A DNA stretch of 63,530 nucleotides from Planctomycetaceae bacterium (lineage in GTDB: Bacteria; Planctomycetota; Planctomycetia; Planctomycetales; Planctomycetaceae). A model generated the notes under the pieces. It searched no databases and had not been told where the DNA came from. It saw only the letters and a program-made list of their open reading frames with translations. Position 1 is the first letter of the stretch. Each line of letters opens with the position of its first letter. Positions 1-8,051 of this stretch are shown here, piece after piece. A program made the position numbers and the translations under genes. The stretch covers positions 1 to 63,530 of the forward strand of contig WFTL01000050.1 of assembly GCA_015485495.1 (NCBI GenBank), given 5' to 3'.

Positions 1-31
1 CTGGCCTGCCGCACAGACCAGTCGCCGTGTG

Positions 32-568
32 TCACACGTTGAGTGCCGAATAACCGGTGTGGTGCGGCACGGGAAGCCGGCTTTCGCCGCGTGTGATTTT
101 GCGGGCTTTGATCTTGTCCTGTATCCGCATGAGACCTTCCAGCAGCGCTTCGGGGCGGGGCGGACATCCGGGAACATAGACGTCCACGGGAACCACCAGA
201 TCGACGCCTTTGACGACATGATAGCCGTGTTTGAAATAGGGGCCGCCGCCCACGGTACAGGCCCCCATGGCAATCACGTACTTCGGATCCGGCATCTGCT
301 CGTAGAGTCGACGAACACGGCTGGCCATTTTGAACGTGACGGTCCCGGCGACGATCATCAGGTCGGCCTGCCGTGGCGTCGCCCGAAACGCACCGGCACC
401 GAACCGGTCGATGTCGTATTTGCTGGCACCGGCCGCCATCATTTCGATGGCACAGCAGGCCAGCCCGAATGTCATCGGCCACACGCTGGACTGCTGGCCC
501 CAGTTCATGGCCTGCTCGACCGTCGTGGTGATGACATTCTCTTCGAATCGTCCTTCGATCCAGGTCAT
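32..568 (-). CDS. nuoB: NADH-quinone oxidoreductase subunit B
   Basis: Complex I subunit that carries iron-sulfur cluster N2, the last electron carrier before quinone, in the peripheral arm at the inner face of the membrane. The 178-residue length is normal. The four cluster ligands are visible: the CC pair at 38-39 (LACCAIEM), Cys104 (GACTVGGGP) and Cys135 ([11 protein letters not shown]). The quinone-site stretch around residues 48-66 ([20 protein letters not shown]) is also intact. The gene ends 31 bases from the window edge, so partner nuo genes such as nuoC may lie beyond it on the same strand; they are not visible. Upstream by 152 bp on the same strand lies a SufR-like Fe-S regulator. 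Identification is secure. Confidence 0.96.
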   Translation of the reverse strand: MTWIEGRFEENVITTTVEQAMNWGQQSSVWPMTFGLACCAIEMMAAGASKYDIDRFGAGAFRATPRQADLMIVAGTVTFKMASRVRRLYEQMPDPKYVIAMGACTVGGGPYFKHGYHVVKGVDLVVPVDVYVPGCPPRPEALLEGLMRIQDKIKARKITRGESRLPVPHHTGYSALNV

Positions 569-720
569 CGTTTTTCCGTCCTTACTGCCTTATCGTCGTT
601 CCGGATCCCTGTGTCCACACCCGGGGACACCTGTGCATCACAAACTCTATCCGGGCAGGGTGTTGTTTCAATCACGGGCCATGCCTTCCCGAATCGGGGA
701 ACGCCTCCCCGATCTCTGTC

Positions 721-1350
721 TCATCCGGACACCCCACCAACTTCGAACTCACAGCAGTGATGACCGTCGCGGCACCGATGCCGAACCGTGATTTCCGTTC
801 CCAGAACCTGTTCAAGAACCCCCTTTTCGACATCACAGATCGCATCGTCGATCTCCGCCAGCATCGGAAATGGACAGTTCGTTTCCCGCAGAATCGGCAG
901 ATCGGCCGAAAAATCCGTTTCAATGTTGAATCCGCAGGACCGCATCCGATCAGCCAGACCGTCCACCTGCTCCCGAATCGTTTGATCCTCCTCAGACGAA
1001 CGCTGAAATCGTCGAGCCAGCCGATCTCGAATTCCGGCCAGCAAAGAGTTCCGCAGCCGCTCATCGGCAATCTCAGAAATCACCTCCCACAGAACCACAG
1101 CCAGAGACCGGTAGTCTTCACCCAGAGCGTGCAGGCCTTCCGCTGTCACGAAATACACCTGCCGCGGACGGCCACGCCCGGAGGACCGCGTTTCCATCCG
1201 CAAAAATGCTTCCCGACACAGACGGTCCACGCGAGCCCGCACCGCCGTCCGCGTGATGTCCAGAACCGCGCACAGCGTCTGGATGTCCGCACCGCCTGCC
1301 CGATGCAGATACTTCAGCAGATCACGATCGCGCTCGTCCGGAACATACAT
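721..1350 (-). CDS. SufR-like Fe-S-sensing winged-helix transcriptional regulator
   Basis: Probable DNA-binding repressor of the SufR/DeoR-like type. With the ATG at 1350 the protein has 209 residues: an N-terminal winged helix (about 5-75, with ITRTAVRARVDRL as recognition helix and a GRGRPRQVYFVT wing), a helical linker, and a Cys-rich C-terminal domain. Cys159 (ETNCPFP) and Cys172 are separated by 12 residues as in SufR, and further cysteines lie at 193, 199 and 200 (RCRDGHHCCEFEV). SufR family members bind an Fe-S cluster there and repress Fe-S assembly genes. An in-frame ATG at 1467 would add 39 residues with no domain character, so I chose 1350. It lies directly upstream of nuoB on the same strand. 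The exact target is inference. Confidence 0.72.
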   Translation of the reverse strand: MYVPDERDRDLLKYLHRAGGADIQTLCAVLDITRTAVRARVDRLCREAFLRMETRSSGRGRPRQVYFVTAEGLHALGEDYRSLAVVLWEVISEIADERLRNSLLAGIRDRLARRFQRSSEEDQTIREQVDGLADRMRSCGFNIETDFSADLPILRETNCPFPMLAEIDDAICDVEKGVLEQVLGTEITVRHRCRDGHHCCEFEVGGVSG

Positions 1351-1542
1351 GCCAGACACCACGAAAAAAGACGCCCGAACCGACCGTGCGGCCTCGGCAG
1401 TCACCAGACTTCCCGCCTGCACACCCGCCCTCAACCAGCACAGCCGCATTCTAAACACATCGACCATTTATGACAATTCACACTGACAAAATTGCCACAA
1501 ATGAGAGACGCCTGGTCGGGTTCGCGTTCCGGGCGGCCGGCA

Positions 1543-2355
1543 TCAGCCCAGTTCCATGGAGCGTTCCGTCGCGGCCCGTACGGCGTTCATCAGAGTTCCC
1601 CTCAGACCGGCCGATTCCAGTTCGTGGACTCCGGCAATGGTCGTCCCCCCGGGGCTGGTGACCGCATCCTTCAGCACTCCCGGATGGTCTCCCGTGGCCA
1701 GCACCATCCGCGCCGCTCCCAGTAAAGTCTGAGCCGCCAGGCGGGTCGCCATGTCCCGGGGAAGCCCCACACGGACGCCCCCGTCACTGAGAGCCTCGAT
1801 CATCTGAAATGCCCAGGCCGGTCCGCTGCCGGACAGGCCGGTCACAGCATCCATGAGCGATTCCGGGATCTGTTCAACGATCCCAACCGTTTCGAGCAGT
1901 GCCGTCACCCGGTCGAGATCGCCAGGGGTGACAGTCCGCCCGCCGCTCACGCCGCACGCGCCTTCTCCCACCAGGCACGGCGTGTTGGGCATCACCCGAA
2001 CAATCCGCGTGCCTTCTCCCAGCCACTGCTGCAGGCGGTCCAGCCGGATCCCGGCCGCGATCGACACAATGAGCTGTTCTGAAGTCAGATGCCCCACCAG
2101 TTGTTCGACAGCCGACGGAAGGACCTGCGGCTTGACTGCCAGGAAGACGATGTCCGCTTCCGCCAGCAATGCAGGATCCGCACTGCTGCGCACGCCGCCA
2201 CCCACCGTTTCTGTCAGCGTCCGGCGAGCCGACTCAGAGGGATCCACCGCCAGAATCCGCGAAGCGCAGACACCGTGACGAACAAAGCCTGCTGCCAGAG
2301 CCGTGGCCATCCGGCCGCTGCCAAGAAATCCGACCGACAGGGTGCTGGTATCCAT
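1543..2355 (-). CDS. proC: pyrroline-5-carboxylate reductase
   Basis: Catalyses the last step of proline synthesis, NAD(P)H-dependent reduction of 1-pyrroline-5-carboxylate, in the cytoplasm. The 270 residues match the family. The N-terminal Rossmann motif is VGFLGSGRMATALAAGF (7-23). Other family blocks are DIVFLAVKPQVL, RVMPNTPCLVGEG and the C-terminal signature around SGSGPAWAF and TSPGGTTIAGVHELE. It stands between the SufR-like regulator and a DUF1559 gene, all on the minus strand but with gaps of about 190 and 260 bp, so an operon is not indicated. Confidence 0.96.
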   Translation of the reverse strand: MDTSTLSVGFLGSGRMATALAAGFVRHGVCASRILAVDPSESARRTLTETVGGGVRSSADPALLAEADIVFLAVKPQVLPSAVEQLVGHLTSEQLIVSIAAGIRLDRLQQWLGEGTRIVRVMPNTPCLVGEGACGVSGGRTVTPGDLDRVTALLETVGIVEQIPESLMDAVTGLSGSGPAWAFQMIEALSDGGVRVGLPRDMATRLAAQTLLGAARMVLATGDHPGVLKDAVTSPGGTTIAGVHELESAGLRGTLMNAVRAATERSMELG

Positions 2356-2618
2356 GAGACTCTCAGATTCTTCGGGTTCCTCAGGTCCGTTTCAGACACC
2401 GCGCTCCCGGGCGGCGCTGTCGTTCCGGCAGTCTCGATTCCGGACGACCGTTTTGCAAATCCCACATCCGCTTTCGACCGCAGGATGAGGACATCGAATG
2501 GCCGGGAACAGGACATCTCCCCGAATGATTCGCCCCGACGGTCCGCCCCTCTATGGAAAGAGCCGCCCGCAGATGCGGACGGCTCAGAATACACACCCGA
2601 CGATTTCTGAATCGACAA

Positions 2619-3731
2619 TCAGAAGTCCGTATCGCTCAGAGGAGTTTCCACGGCGAATGCTCCCCGAAGCCGCGTGCCATCCGGTGTCATCAGCCGCAGA
2701 TAGACGCTTTCGTCGATCGAATCGTTCAGTGTCCGGACGGTTCCGTCACAGAAAGCGACGACGACGATGCCGGGATGCAGTGATGTCGGGTAGGGGGTGT
2801 TTCCTTCGGTCCCGGAATTCTTCGATGCATTGGGAAACGCCAGAGTTTCCTGGCCGGTCAGAATTTTGAATCCGTCTGTTGTGGCGGCAGAATCGTACAC
2901 CAGAGACGGCGTGGCCGTTCCCAGTTCCACAGGAGCAATGAACGTGCAGTTGCGGTGTTCGGGAGACGCCCACACGTTACCGACCGAGTTGACCAGATCG
3001 GTTCCGGCGAACAAATTCTCACTCAACATGATTGTGTTGCTGGTCCCATCGTACATGCGGCCGAGATTCGCACTGGCCCGTTCAGACGCTCCGGCCCCCA
3101 CATCTTCATATTCAGCCCAGAACACACCGGTTGCCCGCGTGATGGTCGTGTCGAAACTGTCATCCGGAATGGTCGCTCCGCCCGATGCGTTCCAGTCCAG
3201 AGCTTCGCTTCGGTAGTCGTGATCTGTTCCACCCAGTGGTGACATGGCCGTTCCATCTCCCACGGAGTCTCCAAACCCGGCATTCACGACGTAACTGAGT
3301 GCTCCTGGAACCTGAAACGCCGTGTTGTCATCCGGACACGACAGAACAGCAAAGCTGTACGGTCCGCCGATTGCAACGTCATTTGATGCCAGGTCATTTG
3401 CTACCCACCGGTCGTACACGCCCTGCTGATCCATGTAGGGCAGCAGTTCCACGACCCAGCTTCGGTCTGGAAGATTTACGCCTCCGGTGTTCTTCCAGTA
3501 CCCGTACGCCGGAAGCTGATTCTTGTGCGCGGTGGCCCAGCCGATCATCGCCGTGGCGATGTTGCGCTGATTGTTGAGACACTCTGTTCGCCGAGCAGCT
3601 TCCCGGGCGTTCTGAATGGCAGGCAACAGCAGAGCCATCAGCGTGGCAATGATCGAGATCACCACGAGCAGTTCGATGAGTGTGAATCCTCGCCGCGCGG
3701 TGCGTCGAGTGGCGGGACGTCGTGCCTGCAT
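2619..3731 (-). CDS. DUF1559 domain prepilin-like protein
   Basis: Member of the large planctomycete DUF1559 family, exported prepilin-like proteins of unknown exact role. From the ATG at 3731 (MQARRPATRR) the product is 370 residues. It begins with a basic stretch and a type IV prepilin cleavage/methylation motif, GFTLIELLVV, followed by a hydrophobic helix to about residue 37. Near the C-terminus is the family H-x9-DG motif (HPGIVVVAFCDG). The open frame continues upstream of 3731, but that extension lacks the family start and is rejected. A second paralog lies at 33866-35029. No assembly or peptidase gene is adjacent. Confidence 0.88.
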   Translation of the reverse strand: MQARRPATRRTARRGFTLIELLVVISIIATLMALLLPAIQNAREAARRTECLNNQRNIATAMIGWATAHKNQLPAYGYWKNTGGVNLPDRSWVVELLPYMDQQGVYDRWVANDLASNDVAIGGPYSFAVLSCPDDNTAFQVPGALSYVVNAGFGDSVGDGTAMSPLGGTDHDYRSEALDWNASGGATIPDDSFDTTITRATGVFWAEYEDVGAGASERASANLGRMYDGTSNTIMLSENLFAGTDLVNSVGNVWASPEHRNCTFIAPVELGTATPSLVYDSAATTDGFKILTGQETLAFPNASKNSGTEGNTPYPTSLHPGIVVVAFCDGTVRTLNDSIDESVYLRLMTPDGTRLRGAFAVETPLSDTDF

Positions 3732-4165
3732 GAGCCTACTCCGGGAATGAATGCAATCTTCAACAGTTCTGGTGACAGGGATGCCTTTTTCGTAACGCAA
3801 ATCCTGTGGCAAATCAGGCGAATTCGTGGAAAGAATTCTGCCCAAAACAGGACAGATTCCGTAAATCTCTACCAGACAACAGGTTGCATCGTACCAGCCA
3901 GGTCCGGGTCCCGCAAGCGCCGCCCGGTGATTCGTTCCCGCCGCAGCCGCATTCGTTTCCGCCTGTTGCAAATCAGAACAGCTCCGCCGGGACGCCGCAT
4001 TTCGCTGCACCCGGTGTCCCGAGGAAATCGCTTCTCCAAGGCCTCCTCCAGCCCGGCTTCCTTCCAACGCTCACGTCCTGCCGTCCGGCTGCCGGAGTGA
4101 CAAAGCCGTCTCAGCCATGGAACTCTGGAACTGTCCATCGTCGAGTGAAACCGCCGGTCCGGCAT
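3732..4165. other. intergenic region, no gene seen
   Basis: A 434-bp gap upstream of the DUF1559 gene and downstream of the Bfd-like gene, both on the minus strand. It presumably holds the promoter of the DUF1559 gene. I see no convincing -10/-35 pair, RNA gene or repeat. A sigma-54-like string at 3796-3812 lacks the critical GG. Confidence 0.5.
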
Positions 4166-4510
4166 TCAGTCGGCCATTCCGGTCGGTCCACCTGATTCTT
4201 CTCTGTCCGAAACACGGCCGTCTGCCTCCCTGCCGACCGACGCCCCCGAACGGCCCGATCGCTGTGCGAGCCAGGCCTGGCGCCGCTGAGCGTATTCAGC
4301 AGCCGACAGCTCGATCTCCACGTCGTTCTGCCGGCACTGTCCCGCCTGGAAGTGCCTTTTCAGAAATGGCACACACCAGCCGCAGCCGGTCCCGGCCCCC
4401 CCACACTCGCTCAGTTCACTGGCCACCCGCGGACGATGAATGCGGACGTAATTCATCACCTTCCGGTGCGTCACGTGGAAGCAGTAACAGAGCAGGTCGT
4501 CCGGATCCAT
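4166..4510 (-). CDS. Bfd-like [2Fe-2S]-binding protein
   Basis: Small protein with a bacterioferritin-associated-ferredoxin-like (Fer2_BFD) domain. With start ATG 4510 it has 114 residues. The domain fills residues 5-55, with C8-x-C10 (LLCYCFHVT) and C43-x2-C46 (GTGCGWCVPFLKRHF) as the expected four ligands. In Bfd such a domain takes electrons to release iron from bacterioferritin; similar domains serve as Fe-S modules in other redox or copper proteins. The tail from about 70 onward is charged, low complexity and probably disordered. No bacterioferritin gene is in the window, so the partner is unknown. An upstream in-frame ATG at 4582 would add 24 residues without support. Confidence 0.8.
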   Translation of the reverse strand: MDPDDLLCYCFHVTHRKVMNYVRIHRPRVASELSECGGAGTGCGWCVPFLKRHFQAGQCRQNDVEIELSAAEYAQRRQAWLAQRSGRSGASVGREADGRVSDREESGGPTGMAD

Positions 4511-4678
4511 CGTCCCCAGTCCGAAAGGACGAAAAGGAAAAAGCCGCAGAGCTGATTCGTTCACTATAACACAGTCCGGCATCGTGACGCACGGAAATCG
4601 TGCCCCATGGAGACGTCAGACGCTGTGTCGCTGTGCTCCGTCCTCGCCTGACAACAAGGACATCTGACATCGAAGGCA

Positions 4679-6043
4679 TCACGTGAGCAGCCGGTCGATG
4701 GCCCGGGCGCCATGATCGGCCAGGGGAACCGGCCGCCCGACGTTGCTGATGTTGGCATCGGTCGGTTCGAGCTGCAGAGCCCGGCAGATGGTGGCGATCA
4801 GATCCGGCACGGCCACCGGGTCTTCCGTGATGGTCGTTCCGTCATCCGACGTGGCACCGTACACCTGGCCGCCCCGAATTCCGGCTCCGCCCAGCACGAC
4901 ACTCCATCCACCCGGCCAGTGATCCCGCCCGACATTGTCGTTGATCCGCGGAGTCCGACCGAATTCTCCCATCCAGATCACCAGTGTGTCCGCCAGCAGT
5001 CCCCGGTCGTTCAGATCCTGCAGCAGCGATGCCCAGGCGGGATCGAGCACTGAACACAGACCGCCGACCGTTCGAAAATTGTTCGTATGCGTGTCCCAGC
5101 CGGCTGCCCCCCCGTTTCCCCGATCATCGCTCAGGTTCACTTCCACGAAGGACACTCCGTGCTCGATCAGCCGGCGTGCCAGCAGGCATCCCTGGCCGAA
5201 GGGATTCCGTCCATACGCATCGCGCAGGGCATCCGGTTCGTCATCCAGCCGAAAAGCCCGAACAGCCTCCGACGTCATCATCCGCACGGCTCGTTCATAC
5301 GCCTGTCGATGACCGGCCACCGGCGTATCGGGGCGCTGCATCGCGAATTCGTGTTCCATCGCGGCCAGGAGTTCCAGACGCTGTTCCGCCTGCCACCGGC
5401 TGACGTCCCGATGACGCTGCAGATTCCGCACCTCGAACGCCACCCCATCCGCCGAATCGTCGTCTTCGGAAGCAGCCGGTCCCGCCTGAGCCGTCTGAGC
5501 GGACACGATGAGCGGTGACCAGGCCGGTCCCAGAAAACCGGGGCCAAACGCCGCCGGACTGATCCCCAGAAAAGGATTCACACTGACGTATGCCGGCAGA
5601 TCGCACTGCGGATCGTGAAGCTGCTGAGCCAGAAGAGACCCGATGGACGGGTAACGAATGGGGCCCTGGGGCAGGTATCCGGTGCGGACGAAACCGGTGG
5701 CCCGCGCATGGTCGCCTTCTTTCGTCTGCATGGACCGGATGACGGCCAGATGCGTCATCCACTGAGCGATCTGCGGCAGATGTTCGCTGATGTGGATTCC
5801 AGCGACGGCCGTCGGGATGGCCTGGGTGGGTCCGCCATTTTCATGTCGGGGCTTCGGATCGAACGTTTCGAGCTGACTGGGTCCTCCCGACATCCACAGC
5901 AGAATGCAGTGCCGATACGCCTTGTTCGACTGCTGAGCAGCGCATGCCAGATGTGGAAACCATCCCGATGCGGACGCCCCCAGCAGGGACAGCCCTGACC
6001 AGGCCGCCATCTGTCGTCGCGTGATCATCATGGTGTTCCTCAT
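4679..6043 (-). CDS. DUF1501 family exported protein
   Basis: DUF1501 proteins are sulfatase-fold-like exported proteins abundant in planctomycetes; their biochemical role is not established. This one has 454 residues, starts with a twin-arginine-like leader (TRRQMAAWSGLSLLGASA) and contains family blocks such as HCILLWMSGGPSQLETFDP, GWDTHTNNF and WMGEFGRTPRIN. It lies 78 bp downstream of a DUF1549/DUF1553 gene on the same strand, the usual pairing in this phylum, so the two are probably co-expressed. Alternative starts at the next two Met codons (6031, 6028) are equally possible and would shorten the leader. Confidence 0.9.
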   Translation of the reverse strand: MRNTMMITRRQMAAWSGLSLLGASASGWFPHLACAAQQSNKAYRHCILLWMSGGPSQLETFDPKPRHENGGPTQAIPTAVAGIHISEHLPQIAQWMTHLAVIRSMQTKEGDHARATGFVRTGYLPQGPIRYPSIGSLLAQQLHDPQCDLPAYVSVNPFLGISPAAFGPGFLGPAWSPLIVSAQTAQAGPAASEDDDSADGVAFEVRNLQRHRDVSRWQAEQRLELLAAMEHEFAMQRPDTPVAGHRQAYERAVRMMTSEAVRAFRLDDEPDALRDAYGRNPFGQGCLLARRLIEHGVSFVEVNLSDDRGNGGAAGWDTHTNNFRTVGGLCSVLDPAWASLLQDLNDRGLLADTLVIWMGEFGRTPRINDNVGRDHWPGGWSVVLGGAGIRGGQVYGATSDDGTTITEDPVAVPDLIATICRALQLEPTDANISNVGRPVPLADHGARAIDRLLT

Positions 6044-6121
6044 GAAAAACCCGACGCCGCCGACCGGACCACCGTCCAGCCAGAGGGGCCGCGGCCGCTT
6101 CCCGTCCTGTCAGTGATGCCG

Positions 6122-7750
6122 TCAGTGATTCAGCAAAAACTCGCTGCTGTTGAGCAGCACCCAGAAAATGTCTGAAAGAGCGGCCGCCTGGCCGTCGGGA
6201 TGCGTGTCGAGGAAGCGGAGAAACCGGTCCCGTTCTGACGGCGACGGGCGGCGCGCCAGAGCCGCCAGGAAGAGCGTTTCCAGCCGTTCCGAATCGCTCA
6301 TCAAAGGAAATTCCGTCACGGCCCGCAGCGTTCGGCTGTCTTTCAGACTCGTGGCTTCGCCCGTGAAATCGCCGTTCATCATGGCCAGAGCCTGAAGGAT
6401 GGTGGTTTCGTGTTCCAGAACGGATTCCCCGTCACTGCGAAACAGTTCCAGAAACCGCCCGCGCGCCGATGTCATGTCGATGACGAAGGGATTGTCCTGG
6501 CGGTAGGGCTGATAGAAGCCGACGGCTTCCGCCAGACTGTCGAAAAACTGTTCCGGCGTCAGACCGCGGACAGCGGCCCGGGCAAACATGGACGTGTCGC
6601 TCTGACTGGCATGCGTCTGCACGCCGGACCTCTGATACACCTGGGACGCCGTGATGCTCCGTATCACAAAAGTCAGATCGAAGTCGTGAGCGACGAACTG
6701 TTCTGCCAGCAGATCCAGAACCTCAGGATGCACGGCCGGATTCGCATCGGAAAAATCATCGATCGGATCGACAAAGCCCCGTCCGAAGAACTGCGCCCAC
6801 AGCCGATTGACGGCCATCCTCGCAAACCAGGGATTGTTCGGTGACGTGATCCAGTCAGCCAGTTGTTCTCGAAGAAACCGCGTGTCCCGGGGAACTTCCC
6901 CCGTCAGAAACACGGCAGACACCACCTGATCCGTGTCCGGAATGCGAATCGTTCCCGGAGAACCGCCCGCCTCCTGCATCGAAACGGCTCCCGGCGATGA
7001 CGCAGGCAGTTCCGAATAAAATGCGGCCAGCTTCCAGAACTGATCCTGCTTCCACCGATCAAACGGGTGGTCGTGGCACTGAGCGCAGTCCAGGCGAACT
7101 CCCAGAAACGCGCGGGTTGTTGCCGCCGCCAGGTTTTCCGGCTTCAGACGCCCGGCGGCGAAAAACGCATCCGGACGCACCGCATCGCGGACCACGAACG
7201 GGCTGACCGCCTGCACATCCGTGGTGAGGATTTCCCGTACCAGACGGTCATAGGGCGTTTTCGCGGCCAGCCGCTCCCACAGCCATGCTTCGAAACCCGG
7301 AACCAGAGGACGCAGGTCCGCCTGCATGACGGCCTGAGGAATCAGCGCGTTGCGCCACACGATCGTCATGTGCCGCACCCATGCCGGATTCTCCAGAAGA
7401 GTCGCCACCACACGCTCCCGACGATCCGGATCGTCCGATGCCAGAAACGCTCGCACTTCCGAAACCGAAGGAATCCGGCCGGCCAGGTCGAGATAGACCC
7501 GCCGAATGAATTCTTCGTCGGACGCCGGTTCCGCCGGCACCACCCCGTGCCGCTGCCAGGCAGCGGCAAACAGCCCGTCGATCTGCGCGGCCGTCTCCTT
7601 CCAGCTCAGAACCACCCCGTCCGGCGATCCGGTCGGTTCCGCGCCGCCGGCACTGTCCGCACCGGAAGCCCGGACAAACAGCACCAGCACCAGCACCAGG
7701 CCCGGAACAGTGGCCGGTCTGCGATGAAAGATGCCCCGCCGGCGGTTCAT
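6122..7750 (-). CDS. DUF1549/DUF1553 domain exported protein
   Basis: Planctomycete secreted protein of unknown activity. From the ATG at 7750 it has 542 residues with a basic signal peptide and hydrophobic core (PGLVLVLVLFVRASGA). DUF1549 occupies roughly 45-260, with the DLAGRIPS block and the CAQCHDHPFDRW motif typical of the family. DUF1553 follows (about 290-530), with ADWITSPNNPWFARMAVNRL and NGDF blocks. Many relatives carry an N-terminal planctomycete cytochrome-c domain (PSCyt1); none is visible here. The downstream DUF1501 gene is the usual partner. The open frame extends 13 codons further upstream (7789), but the signal peptide fits the chosen start. Confidence 0.88.
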   Translation of the reverse strand: MNRRRGIFHRRPATVPGLVLVLVLFVRASGADSAGGAEPTGSPDGVVLSWKETAAQIDGLFAAAWQRHGVVPAEPASDEEFIRRVYLDLAGRIPSVSEVRAFLASDDPDRRERVVATLLENPAWVRHMTIVWRNALIPQAVMQADLRPLVPGFEAWLWERLAAKTPYDRLVREILTTDVQAVSPFVVRDAVRPDAFFAAGRLKPENLAAATTRAFLGVRLDCAQCHDHPFDRWKQDQFWKLAAFYSELPASSPGAVSMQEAGGSPGTIRIPDTDQVVSAVFLTGEVPRDTRFLREQLADWITSPNNPWFARMAVNRLWAQFFGRGFVDPIDDFSDANPAVHPEVLDLLAEQFVAHDFDLTFVIRSITASQVYQRSGVQTHASQSDTSMFARAAVRGLTPEQFFDSLAEAVGFYQPYRQDNPFVIDMTSARGRFLELFRSDGESVLEHETTILQALAMMNGDFTGEATSLKDSRTLRAVTEFPLMSDSERLETLFLAALARRPSPSERDRFLRFLDTHPDGQAAALSDIFWVLLNSSEFLLNH

Positions 7751-7925
7751 CAGATGCCTGCTCCCGAACATGATTCGCCATTCTAACACAGTCTGTCGAC
7801 ACGACGGATCAGGAAATCTGTCTGCCGAATGGCATCAGAAAGCGATTTTTCCGGGAAACCGGCGATGTTCTGCCCGCAGCAGCCGCTTCCGGACGATCCG
7901 CCGCGCTCCGCCACCCCGGCCTCCA

Positions 7926-7958
7926 CCGCTGCCGCTGCCGCTGTCGCTGTCGCTGTCG
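7926..7958. repeat. hexanucleotide tandem repeat (YCGCTG)
   Basis: Five and a half copies of a six-base unit, three CCGCTG followed by two and a half TCGCTG, in the 301-bp gap between lysC and the DUF1549/DUF1553 gene. No gene overlaps it. A simple-sequence tract of this kind can vary in copy number; any effect on the flanking genes is speculation. Confidence 0.6.
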
Positions 7959-8051
7959 TATGAGCAGAAGCGACCACATCGAACCGGTCCGAACGGACGA
8001 ACCGGCCGCGTTCGCAGTTCCCGGCCGGCAGCGGCCGACAATGCCGGCCGC

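Noticed and set aside
3796-3812. Sigma-54-like -24/-12 site (minus strand, TGCCAC-N5-TTGCG) upstream of the first DUF1559 gene
   Set aside because: The near-invariant GG of the -24 element is GC here; a one-off match of this quality is expected by chance.
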